Of a DNA stretch of 64,000 nt, positions 7,977 to 16,800 are shown in pieces. The stretch spans positions 124,001 through 188,000 of the forward strand of contig CAYZVC010000002.1 in the NCBI GenBank assembly GCA_964482035.1, written 5' to 3'. Each line of letters starts with the position of its first letter. The first letter of the stretch is position 1. Position numbers and translations under genes: made by a program. Under the pieces are notes generated by a model. The model was not told where the DNA came from. It made no database searches and saw nothing but the letters and a program-made list of their open reading frames with translations. The stretch is from JANJWP01 sp964482035. GTDB taxonomy: Bacteria > Patescibacteriota > Gracilibacteria > BD1-5 > UBA2023.

Positions 7977-8708
7977 ATGGAACGCACGCTCCGAAAAATC
8001 CTCGCCGTATCGCTCGTCGCCGCGTTCCTTCCGTACGGATCGGCTTTTTCAGCGGACGAAGAATGGAAATGCCCCATAACCAAGGGCGCGTACGTAGGGC
8101 AGATTTGCGGCTGTCTCGAAGCCCGCAGGCCCGGGGGTGCCGGAGCGAAGAGCATTACCGACTACGTATGTCCCGAGCCCGTCATGGGCGACGCAGACGT
8201 CGCGTACCGAGTCATTCTCGACCTCGAATTCAAAAAGACCGATAAGGAGGCCGAAGGCAAGCTCAAGCAAATGCAGGCGGCCACCGGGAACGACTTCGTC
8301 AAAATGGACACCGACATCACCAACTGGTTCGATACGACCAGCGCGGATTCCGAGTTCAGCCAGAAATATACGAAGACCTGTTCCGACCTTTCGGATCCCA
8401 AGAGCGTCTTGCGCCAAACGGTCGAATCCATGTCGGGCGTCACTACCGACGGATCCACCTCGTTCTTCGCGGGAAACCAAGAGAAATGCGGCTCCCTCGT
8501 GAAAACCAAACTCGCGGGATACAAGTCCGCAGCTCGGCTCTTCGCGGAACAGAACGTCGCGGACAGCTATAAGAGCGACAAAAAGGATTTCATCGACAAG
8601 CTCAAAGACGTCTACCGGAACTTCCTCATGAAGTGGATGGTCTATATCGGCGAACTTTCCCGAATCAAGAGCAAGTGGAACGAGAAGACCCCCAACGTAA
8701 ACAACTAG
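7977..8708 (+). CDS. Secreted protein of unknown function
   Basis: 243 residues. The N-terminus MERTLRKILAVSLVAAFLPYGSAFSADEEW is a Sec signal peptide with cleavage after AFS or ASA-like Ala. The mature part has six or more cysteines (CPITKG, ICGCLE, VCPEP, KTCSDL, EKCGSL), suggesting disulfides, and a mostly helical, Lys/Asp-rich composition. Similar Cys-containing exported proteins occur at 59243 and 60578. Third gene of the Hsp20-rsmA run. No TGA. Family not recognised. Confidence 0.75.
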   Translation: MERTLRKILAVSLVAAFLPYGSAFSADEEWKCPITKGAYVGQICGCLEARRPGGAGAKSITDYVCPEPVMGDADVAYRVILDLEFKKTDKEAEGKLKQMQAATGNDFVKMDTDITNWFDTTSADSEFSQKYTKTCSDLSDPKSVLRQTVESMSGVTTDGSTSFFAGNQEKCGSLVKTKLAGYKSAARLFAEQNVADSYKSDKKDFIDKLKDVYRNFLMKWMVYIGELSRIKSKWNEKTPNVNN

Positions 8709-8716
8709 AACAACGG

Positions 8717-9529
8717 ATGAGCGTCGTCGCCGAATACGGTATCCGGGCGAAAAAAGCCTTCGGACAGAATTTCCTCGTCGACGACGCGGCCCTTTCGGCC
8801 ATCGCGAACGCCGTGGAGGTGACGGGGAACGACGTCATCGAAATCGGCCCCGGATACGGAGCCCTTACCGAACGCCTTTTGGCCATGAAGCCGCGCTCGC
8901 TCACCTTGGTCGAGCTCGACCCCGACATGGTCGCCATTCTCGAAGACCGCCTCGCGAAGGGCGATTTGAAGGTGCCCGAAGGCACGTCGTTCGAAATCCT
9001 CAAGATGGACGTTTTGAAATACGAACCCAAGTTTCCGGAATACCGGGTCATCGCCAACATCCCGTACTACATCACTTCGCCCATTCTCGATCGTTTCCTC
9101 TACGAGCTGCCCATCCGTCCCGAGGCGATGGTTATCCTCATGCAGAAGGAAGTGGCGGAACGCATCGTCGCCAAAGACGGGAAGGAGTCGGGGCTCTCGA
9201 TTTTCTGCAAGAACGCGTGTTCGGCGATCGAACACGTCGCCAAAGTTCCGGCAGGATGCTTCCGTCCTGCGCCCAAGGTCGACAGCGCGGTGCTCCGTTT
9301 CCTGATTTCAGCCGTCGAGTCCCGCGAATCCGACGTACGGCTCCTAAAAACCGTACGCGCCGGGTTTTCCTCCCCGCGCAAGAAGGCCGTTTCGAATCTC
9401 GCTACCGGGTTGAACGTACCGAAAGAAACCGTCGCCGCGCTTTTCACCGAGCTCTGACTCCGCGAAGACGAGCGCCCGGAGCGCGTTCCCCTCGAAACCT
9501 GGAGGAACCTCTCGAAAAAGCTCGCATAA
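8717..9529 (+). CDS. rsmA: 16S rRNA A1518/A1519 dimethyltransferase RsmA (KsgA)
   Basis: 270 residues, normal length. Uses S-adenosylmethionine to dimethylate two adjacent adenines in helix 45 of 16S rRNA during late 30S assembly. Motifs: AKKAFGQNFLVD at the start, SAM-binding VIEIGPGYGALTERL, acidic motif VELDPDM, catalytic NIPYYITSPIL (NxPY), and FRPAPKVDSAV later. The C-terminal 24 residues follow a TGA read as Gly (9455-9457); without it the protein ends early. Start ATG 8717 gives MSVVAEYGIRAKKAFGQ. Last gene of the operon; stop TAA abuts a terminator. Confidence 0.95.
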
Positions 9530-9530
9530 A

Positions 9531-9556
9531 AAACCGGCCGCAGATGGCCGGTTTTT
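9531..9556. terminator. Bidirectional terminator between rsmA and the PAS gene
   Basis: Symmetrical AAACCGGCC / GGCCGGTTTTT hairpin with T tracts on both strands, between convergent genes. Confidence 0.8.
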
Positions 9557-9575
9557 CAATGGGAATCTCGGAGGA

Positions 9576-10325
9576 TTACAACGATTCGAGATTCTCGCAG
9601 AATGCCGAAGGATCGGGGATTTCCCAACGGATCGAAATGAATTCCCGGATTTCCCCGTTCACGCCGAGGATGGGGGTGATGGTCGTATTCACCCAGTAGG
9701 CGTCGCCGTTCTTTTTCATGTTCTTCAGTGCGCCGCGCCAGACCTTTTTTTGTCGGATGGTATGCCACAAATCTTCGAAAACCGCCTTGTCCATGTCCGG
9801 ATGGCGGACGATTTTATGAGGCTTTCAGAGGAGCTCCTCCCGCTCGTACCCGGAAATCTCGCAGAAGAGGTCGTTGGCGAAAGTGATTACGCCGGTGAGG
9901 TCGGCGGTAGAGACGATCGCCGAAGAATCGACCGCTTTGCGGTATTCCCTGCAGAGGTTCTCGGTGGCTACCGAGTGCGCGTCCAAAAGGGCGACGAGTC
10001 CTTCTTCGAACACGCGGTGGAGTACGTGTGGATCGGCGGAGAATTCGAGGACTTTTTCCGCCGACCTGCGGAGGTCGTGGAAACATTTCGCGAGCGTCCC
10101 GGCGGATACGCCCCGAAATTTCTCTCAGGCGCACGCGCCGACCTCGGATATTACGGCGGAAAGGAAATCCCGTCATATTTCGTCGGGGAGTTCTCCGGTA
10201 GCGGCTACGACGCGCTCGGTTTGGCCGACTTTGAGCCATTCCTGGAGAATTTCTTCGCGTTTTTCCGATATCAGAACGATAACGGGGTGGAAAAGATCCC
10301 TTTTTCCAAAGCCATCCTCGTACAT
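9576..10325 (-). CDS. PAS-domain sensor-like protein
   Basis: 249 residues with several TGA-Gly codons. The last 110 residues are an Aer-type PAS domain: VDSSAIVSTADLTGVITFAN, CEISGYEREELLGKPHKIVR, HPDMDKAVFEDLWHTIRQKK, then WRGALKNMKKNGDAYWVNTT. The first 130 residues are helical (VLISEKREEILQEWL, TGELPDEI) and resemble the sensory N-terminus of RsbR-like or kinase proteins, though only weakly. No kinase, cyclase or HTH output domain is present, so it probably signals by protein contact. Start ATG 10325 chosen; a TTG at 10391 would add 22 basic residues. Confidence 0.8.
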
Positions 10326-10411
10326 AAGGGGCAAAGTTAGGAAACGTCCGCGGATTCCCCAAAGGGTACGCCTCTTTTTTGGCGATTGCAAGGGGGCGTG
10401 GTCCGGATTTC

Positions 10412-11299
10412 CTATTTCGCGGCTTGTCGGCGGGACGGAATCTGGTAGGTGAGCATGTTGAACGCCTTCATGAAATTATCGGTTCCCGGAGGAGGCGGAT
10501 TTGCCAGTGGCGAACATTCTTCGACGCATTTCACGTTCAGAACGGTTCCCGTTTCGACCATCTTGCTTTCGATGAACGCCTTCGTTTCGCGGTTCGGCGC
10601 CAGCACGTAGGCGCATTCGTCGAGACCGAGGGAGTCCGGAACCATGCACTGGGGGCCGCCCCAGACGTTGTGCGTTCCCGTTTCCGGCATGATGGCGAGT
10701 TTTTCTCCCGGATACGTGAGCGACAGGAGATAGTCGACGTACTCGTTGTAGTGTTTCTGAAGGAATGCGGTCATGATTCTCGGCGCGTCGGTTCAACGGA
10801 CGACGTTGTCGAAAAATTCCCGAACGGCCTTGTCGTTCCGGGCTTTTGGAGATTTTCCGGTTCGGGCGCGGAACACGGCTTCGGCTTCCGGGGAAACCAT
10901 GGCCCCGTAATCGGCGACTTCTTTCAGGTTGAACAGGACGCCCGGTTTTTCCAAGACGTCGGATGCGGGAAAGACGAACGCGATTTCCCCGCCGTTGTGG
11001 GTGGCGTTGCGAGCGAGCGTGGTGAACACGTACTTGTCGAAACCGTGTTCGCGGTCGAGAGCGTCGGTGTTCGCTTTTATCCTGTCGACGCCGCCTCAAA
11101 GGGATTCCTGCTTGGCAATCGACCGGAGTTCCCCCGATCGCAAAATCGCCTCGATTCGGTCGGCGGCCGTCACGTGGGTGAGCGGCATGTCGATCTTTTT
11201 CACGAGATCCTTTTCGACCTTTCCGGCAATCGAAAAAAGCCGGTTCCGGTTTTCGTCGAGAAGTTTTTTAGAAGGAGGGAAGGTAAGTCGGTTTTTCAT
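10412..11299 (-). CDS. Hypothetical protein, possibly ADP-ribosyltransferase-like N-terminus
   Basis: 295 residues joined across three TGA codons. Residues 35-60 read DMPLTHVTAADRIEAILRSG, which loosely resembles the H.T...n...Il..G opening of DarT/DUF4433 ADP-ribosyltransferases, followed by a VFTTLARN ... GGEIAFVF beta segment. The C-terminal half (GEKLAIMPETGTHNVWGGPQ; a Cys/Pro-rich end) is unrecognised. No signal peptide. Single gene between the PAS gene and uvrB; stop TAG. The ADP-ribosyltransferase idea is a guess from a short motif. Confidence 0.7.
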
Positions 11300-11395
11300 C
11301 CGGCATCGTTGCTGAATCAGGTATTCGTATGATTTATAACTCTCGATTCCGTTCTGTCAAACGCGGGGTTTTTCGCACGGTCCCGATTTTCCCGC

Positions 11396-11424
11396 TTTAC
11401 CCGAATCCACGTTTCGCGTATACT
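11396..11424 (+). promoter_or_regulatory. Promoter of uvrB
   Basis: TTTACC (11396-11401), 17-bp spacer, TATACT (11419-11424); start codon 28 bases later, preceded by CCTTTCCC and no Shine-Dalgarno. Confidence 0.7.
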
Positions 11425-11451
11425 CCGCATTCGATTTTCCACGCCTTTCCC

Positions 11452-13416
11452 ATGCAACCGTTCCGACTCGCATCCAAATACGCCCCCACGGGCGACCAGC
11501 CCCAGGCGATCGAAGAGCTCTGCACGTCTTTGCAGGCCGGAAACCGGCACCAGACGCTCCTCGGCGTCACCGGCTCCGGCAAGACGTTCACCATGGCCAA
11601 CATCGTGGCGAAATTGCAACGCCCCACGCTCGTCATCGCCCATAACAAAACCCTCGCCGCCCAATTGGCGCAGGAGTTCAAAGAATTTTTCCCCGACAAC
11701 GCCGTCCACTACTTCGTTTCGTACTACGACTACTACCAGCCGGAAGCGTTCGTCGTCAAAACCGGACAGTACATCGAAAAGGAGGCGACCATCAACGAAG
11801 AAATCGACCGCCTCCGCCACGCAGCGACCGAAAGCCTGCTTTCCCGTCGCGACGTACTCATCGTGGCGTCGGTATCTTGCATCTACGGTATCGGTGAAAA
11901 GGAAGACTACGGCTCCGGCCGCATGAAGTTCTCGGTAGGGGAAAGCTACCGCCTCGAATCCATCCTCGATTCTTTCGTAGCGCTCCAGTTCCGCCGCGCG
12001 ACTGCGGATTTCCTGCCCGGTTCTTTCCGCGTCATGGGCGACCAGCTCGAGGTGTTTCCCGCATCGAGCGAAACCTTCTGGTCGCTCTCGTTCTTCGACG
12101 GCGAACTCGAAAGCATCGTCCGCAAAGAAGCCGTCACCAACCGGGTTTTGGAAGAAGTCGAAACCGTTACGGTGTTTCCGGCGAAGCACTTCGTCACTTC
12201 TCCCGACACCGTAGCGGAAATCGTTCCGAGAATCCGCGCCGAACTCGAGGCGCGGTTGAAAATTTTCCGCGAGAACGGCAAATTGGTCGAAGCCGAACGC
12301 CTCAAGATGAAGACCGAATACGACATCGAAATGCTGACCGAAGTGGGCTACGTGAACGGTATCGAAAACTACTCGATGTACCTTTCCAAGCGCGGATTTT
12401 GAGAAACTCCGTCGACGCTCATGGATTTCTTCCCGGAAGATTCGCTCACGTTCATCGACGAGTCGCACATCACCATCCCGCAGGTCGGGGGAATGTACGC
12501 CGGCGACCGTTCGCGCAAGGAGAATCTCGTCGAATTCGGCTTCCGCCTGCCTTCGGCAATGGAAAACCGCCCGCTCAAGTTCGAAGAGTTCGAAAAGAAA
12601 ATCGGCCAGGCGGTCTACGTTTCCGCGACCCCTTCCGCTTACGAGCTCGAACATTCGTCCGTCATCGCCGAACAGATCATCCGTCCTACCGGCCTGCTCG
12701 ACCCACAGATCGAGATCGAGGACATGGAATTCATGGCCGACTCGGTCATGAAGAACCTCAAGGCCGTGCGCGCCAAAAACGAACGCGCGCTCATTACGAC
12801 CCTTACGAAGAAGTCTTCCGAAGAACTCGCCGAATACCTCGCGTCCAACGGAATCAAGGTACGCTACCTCCATTCGGAAATCGAGACCATCGAACGCCTC
12901 GAGATCCTGCGCGACCTGCGTACCGGAAAGATCGAAGTCATCGTCGGGGTCAACCTCCTGCGCGAGGGGCTCGACCTTCCGGAAGTCTCGTACATCGGCA
13001 TTCTCGATGCCGAAAAAGTGGGATTCCTCCGCTCCGTATCTTCGCTTCTGCAGATCATCGGGCGGGCCGCACGCAACTCGAACGGACGCGTCGTGATGTA
13101 CTCTCACGGCAAGAAAATTTCCGCCGCCATGGAGAAGGCCATCGGCGAAACCAACCGCCGCCGCGGCGTCCAGGAGGCGTACAACGAAGCCCACGGAATC
13201 ACGCCCACGACCATCGTGTCGAGCATTAAGGAAATCGGGCTCAAGGGCAAGAAGCTTGCAAAAACCGACTACTCGGGCGATCCGCGGGCCGTACTTAAGC
13301 GCCTGGAACTCGAAATGGACGTCGCCGCATCGAACCTCGACTTCGAAATGGCCGCCGAACTCCGCGACAAGATTTCCGAACTCCGCGAAGAGATTCGGGA
13401 TGGGGAGAAGTGGTAG
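11452..13416 (+). CDS. uvrB: Excinuclease ABC subunit B (UvrB)
   Basis: 654 residues with one TGA at 12400-12402. UvrB verifies DNA damage handed over by UvrA and loads UvrC. Visible: Walker A GVTGSGKTFTMANIV, the beta-hairpin SYYDYYQPEAFV, helicase motif II FIDESHITIPQ, motif VGVNLLREGLDLPEVS, QIIGRAARN, and a C-terminal UVR domain LEMDVAASNLDFEMAAELRD. The TGA falls in KRGF-G-ETPSTLMDFFPED, where family members have a conserved Gly (usually PGE.P.TLLDYFP), so this gene alone demonstrates UGA=Gly. The start ATG 11452 gives MQPFRLASKYAPTGDQP, the normal UvrB beginning. Stop TAG. Confidence 0.98.
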
Positions 13417-13429
13417 GAGCGAACGAAAG

Positions 13430-13458
13430 AAAAACTCCCCGGAAACGGGGAGTTTTTC
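13430..13458. terminator. Bidirectional terminator between uvrB and the M23 gene
   Basis: AAAAACTCCCC / GGGGAGTTTTT hairpin with T tracts both ways, between convergent genes. Confidence 0.8.
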
Positions 13459-15453
13459 TTAGAATCCGACCTTCTCCGCAAGATACAGCGCCTCTCCTAC
13501 GGTGATCGTTTTGTCGGGCTGGAAATATCTTTCCGCGAACTGGTCTTTCCATTTGAACGCGTATTTCAGGCGCATGGTGGTTACGGCGTTCTTCCAGGTC
13601 CCGGTTTCGTCGGTGAACGCTTGTCCCGACGCCGTGGCGTACGTTTCGCCCTTCGACTTGAGGAGCAGGTCGGCCAATTGTCCCCTGGTCATGCGCGCGT
13701 AGTCGTCGGATTTTCCGAAATCGCGTTCGAAGCGGAGAATGGCCGCCTTTATCGATTTTTTCTTTTCGAAGTCGTTCCCGGCTTTGAGCCAGAGATAGCC
13801 CAAGTGGCGCCGTACGAGTTCTTTCGCTTGGCTGCCGACCATTTCGCGGTCTTGGAGGAGATAGCCGTCCTTAAGCGGAAAATATCCCTTTCCGAGCGCT
13901 GCCACGTCTTCGTAGTAGTACGGGTAGGTATTGTCGATTCCACGGGGATTCGCTACGGCCGTATCGCGCTTGGATTTCGTTACGGAAACCGGTTTCTTAC
14001 CGTCTATTCGAGTGAGCTGGAGGGAAATCGGAGCGAATGAAAACGCGCGCATTTTCGCCTTGAGCGCTCCGCGGTACGTGTCGTCGAACGTGAATTCGAG
14101 CTCGTTCGCGAAATTTTCGGCGCGGCAGGCGGTTTTTTCATCGAGCGAGGCGTTGCAGAATTTCACGCTTCCGTTGAGTGCCGAGAGCTTGAACCGACCT
14201 TCGAACCTCGAATCGAGGAGCGGGGTTCCGTACTTGGTTTTCATGAAAACGACTACGTCCTTGTCCTCGCCTAAGAAGAGGGTTCCCGGGGTTCTGATTT
14301 CCGCAGTGGCAGCGGTTTTCGCGTCGGTAGGGGAGAGGACTACCACCGTCCTGCGGGCGATGACCGTCTGGCCCATTTTGAACGCCACTTCGTATGCTCC
14401 GGCCTTCTTGCCGGTAATCTTGATGTCACGGCGTCCGCCGTCGAGAGCGACGATTTTCTGCGGGAATACCGATATCCCCTTCGCGTCGAATGCGATATCG
14501 AGACCGAGTTCCGGGAAGTTTCCGCGGGTGGCCTTTCCGCGCGAATCGCCGGAGCTTACGGTAGCGTACGCGACTCCGCCGACGGAGAGGTTCGTTCCGT
14601 TGTCGGACATGCCGATGGAGATGTTGTTCTTCTTGAGGAATTCCTGTATTTCTTCCTCCTGGATCTGTGCGCGGGTCTTCATGACGGTGCGGTCGACCTT
14701 CTCGACCGGGCGCGCTTTGACGGCCTCGATGACCGCCTTGGTCGCCTGCCCCGGAACGGCGACCTTTCCGCTCTCGAGGAACGCGATGGGGTCGATGGTG
14801 TTCTGCGTCAGGAAATCTCGGCAGAGGCCTTTGTTCACGACTTCCATGGGGTCGAGCCCTCTCGCGCAGGAGACGAAATAGTACGGGTGCGACTGGTTGG
14901 TGGTGTCGATTTGGAAGTGCAGGTGGTTTCCGTACGAATTTCCGGTATTGCCGACTTCGCCGACGTTTTCCGCCGCCAAAACGACTTGCCCAGACTTCAC
15001 GTTGATTTTGGAGAGGTGCGCGTAGTTCGAATAGATGACGGTCTTGTCAGTGAGCGTATGTTTGACGGAGACGACGTTGCCCCATCCGTTCGACCATCCT
15101 GCGAAAACGACCGTCCCGTCACCGATGGACCGCACCGGAGTGCCTGCCGAAGTGGCGATGTCGACGCCCTGGTGGCTACCGAGTCCGGCATCCCAACCGT
15201 AGTCGTAGGTAGCTCCCCAAAGGACCGTATAAATGCGGCGGTACTGTTGGTTTTTTTCGAATTCGGAATATTTCGCTCCGGTAATTTTGGGAAGGTCGAT
15301 TTTGCATTCGTCGCCCAGGGTCGACCAGGCGTTCCATTTACAGGAAGTCGCCGATACTTTGTCGAACGGATAGACGAAACCTCCGGCATTGGCGGCGAGC
15401 GGCCATGCGAAGCCGAGGGCGGCGAGAAGGGCGATGCGGATTTTTTTGGACAT
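13459..15453 (-). CDS. Secreted M23 (LytM-type) peptidase with C-terminal SLH-like repeats
   Basis: 664 residues. Signal peptide MSKKIRIALLAALGFAWPLA, cleavage after ANA. The zinc metallopeptidase domain (about 70-230) has HQGVDIA (HxxxD), IYSNYAHLSKI and GNSYGNHLHFQI (HxH), the complete LytM metal and catalytic set; such enzymes cut cross-links in peptidoglycan. A long middle region (residues 270-560) has beta-sandwich-like text (VFPQKIVALDGGRRDIKITG). The last 90 residues contain MTRGQLADLLLKSKGE and YFQPDKTITVGEALYLAEKV, resembling S-layer homology motifs that anchor proteins to the wall. No TGA codons. Start ATG 15453 is fixed by the signal peptide. Confidence 0.92.
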   Translation of the reverse strand: MSKKIRIALLAALGFAWPLAANAGGFVYPFDKVSATSCKWNAWSTLGDECKIDLPKITGAKYSEFEKNQQYRRIYTVLWGATYDYGWDAGLGSHQGVDIATSAGTPVRSIGDGTVVFAGWSNGWGNVVSVKHTLTDKTVIYSNYAHLSKINVKSGQVVLAAENVGEVGNTGNSYGNHLHFQIDTTNQSHPYYFVSCARGLDPMEVVNKGLCRDFLTQNTIDPIAFLESGKVAVPGQATKAVIEAVKARPVEKVDRTVMKTRAQIQEEEIQEFLKKNNISIGMSDNGTNLSVGGVAYATVSSGDSRGKATRGNFPELGLDIAFDAKGISVFPQKIVALDGGRRDIKITGKKAGAYEVAFKMGQTVIARRTVVVLSPTDAKTAATAEIRTPGTLFLGEDKDVVVFMKTKYGTPLLDSRFEGRFKLSALNGSVKFCNASLDEKTACRAENFANELEFTFDDTYRGALKAKMRAFSFAPISLQLTRIDGKKPVSVTKSKRDTAVANPRGIDNTYPYYYEDVAALGKGYFPLKDGYLLQDREMVGSQAKELVRRHLGYLWLKAGNDFEKKKSIKAAILRFERDFGKSDDYARMTRGQLADLLLKSKGETYATASGQAFTDETGTWKNAVTTMRLKYAFKWKDQFAERYFQPDKTITVGEALYLAEKVGF

Positions 15454-15607
15454 GTTTCGGGGTTTCGGAATCCCGGCGAGTATAGCCGTTTTTCCAAGGG
15501 ATGGAATCTGCGATGGAAATATTTCCCCGGAATTCCGGGATTGACGCCGAATTGACGGAAGCGGGCCTTTCCGTACCATGGGAAAGCTTATTCCCGTCTT
15601 CGTTCCC

Positions 15608-16018
15608 ATGGTCAAAGTACTCCAAGATTTCAAGTCCTTCGCGCTGAAGGGCAACGTCGTCGATCTCGCCGTCTGAGTCATCATCGGAACCGCTTTCGGA
15701 AAGATCGTCTCCTCGCTCGTTTCCGACGTGGCGATGCCGCTTCTCTGAATCCTTCTCGGCGGCGTAGATTTTACGAAGTACGCCTACGCCGTCACTTCCG
15801 TTTCGGGTGCCGAAGTCACCGTAAAATACGGCGCGTTCCTCCAGGCGACGTTCGATTTCGTCGTTATCGCGTTCTCGGTATTCGCGTTCGTCTCGTTCCT
15901 TCAGAAAATGCAGAAGCCCGCGAAAAAAACCGAAGCTGTCGCTCCGACGAAGGCAGAAGACGTGGCGCTTCTCGAAGAAATCCGCGACCTCCTCAAGAAG
16001 TCCGCGAAAGCCAAGTAG
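15608..16018 (+). CDS. mscL: Large-conductance mechanosensitive channel MscL
   Basis: 136 residues, normal length. The homopentameric channel releases solutes on hypo-osmotic shock. The first helix FKSFALKGNVVDLAVGVIIG has TGA at the glycine following DLAV, which lines the pore constriction; a second TGA-Gly is in MPLLGILLGGVDF. The second membrane helix (ATFDFVVIAFSVFAFVSFLQ) and C-terminal amphipathic bundle (LLEEIRDLLKKS) follow. An in-frame ATG ten codons upstream (15578) is possible, but 15608, after CGTTCCC, fits the local start pattern. A possible TTGACG-N16-TACCAT promoter lies just upstream (about 15552-15579). Stop TAG. Confidence 0.96.
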
Positions 16019-16030
16019 CCTCCGTGGCAT

Positions 16031-16062
16031 GAAAAAACTCCGGGAATCCCGGAGTTTTTTTT
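16031..16062. terminator. Terminator between mscL and the HD gene
   Basis: AAAAAACTCCGGG / CCCGGAGTTTTTTTT hairpin; T tracts on both strands, convergent genes. Confidence 0.8.
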
Positions 16063-16071
16063 GGAGTTTTC

Positions 16072-16662
16072 TTAGCGGTATCGGGCGCGGAACGCTTCGA
16101 GGTTGCGGATGCGGCCTTCTTCCCGTTCGCGTCGGGCGGTCTCGGTATGGAAAGTGAATCCCCCGTCGAGGAGCTTTTCGGTGAAGTTGAGGAACCCGTT
16201 TTCGTCGAACCCGTTGGGCGAGTACGTCTGGAGTTCGCGTCGGTACGCGTCGGTACGGAGGTGGCAGTCACGACGCCCGAGGTTGTCGAGGTCGGCGTCC
16301 TGAATTATCTTTTCGAGGATGTCGGCCGGGCGGGTGAATACGATGGTGGCCAAGATGATGCGGCGTACGCGGTTGATGCGTTCTTCCGGATGTCAGACGC
16401 TCCGGAGGAATTCTTCAGCGAGGTCGGCTCCGACGATTTCGTTCTGCGGGTACTTGGTGGCGAATCCGGTGTCGTGGAAGGCAGCCGCGATGAGGAGGTC
16501 GGTCTTTTCTTCTTCGGATATGCCCTCGACGTCCGCCAGGTAGGAAGCGCGAGCGTACACCTCGATGGTGTGGCCGACGTTATGGTAGGTGTAGTGATCG
16601 ACTTTTTCGACGATCGAGAGCGCGTACGCCCGGGCTTTCGCGAGAATTTCTCTTTCCGTCAT
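16072..16662 (-). CDS. HD-domain phosphohydrolase
   Basis: About 196 residues with one TGA-Gly (16393). The metal-binding pattern is HNVGHTIEVYARA ... IAAAFHDTGFATKY (H...HD) ... IIQDADLDNLGRRD (D), as in HD/PDEase proteins that hydrolyse nucleotide or cyclic-nucleotide phosphoesters; the substrate cannot be predicted. Start ATG 16662 (MTEREILAKARAYALSI) is preferred; an in-frame ATG at 16707 overlaps a TAGAAT sequence that looks like the -10 box of its own promoter (TTGCGC-N16-TAGAAT). Divergent from lysS. Confidence 0.85.
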
Positions 16663-16740
16663 CTTGAGCGCTTTCGTACGGGTAAAATCGACTGCGTTAG
16701 GCGACATTCTACCGCACGGGCATGCTTGCGCAACCTTTTT

Positions 16741-16768
16741 TTGACAAGGGCCGTTTTTTTACTACCAT
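16741..16768 (+). promoter_or_regulatory. Promoter of lysS-proB
   Basis: Perfect TTGACA (16741-16746), 16-bp spacer, TACCAT (16763-16768); start codon 33 bases later. Confidence 0.65.
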
Positions 16769-16800
16769 TATCCCGATTTGTCCCATCTTTAAGCCAAAAA

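Noticed and set aside
11329..13416. uvrB as two genes or a pseudogene
   Set aside because: The TGA lies at a conserved Gly and many other genes show the same pattern, so it is recoding, not decay.
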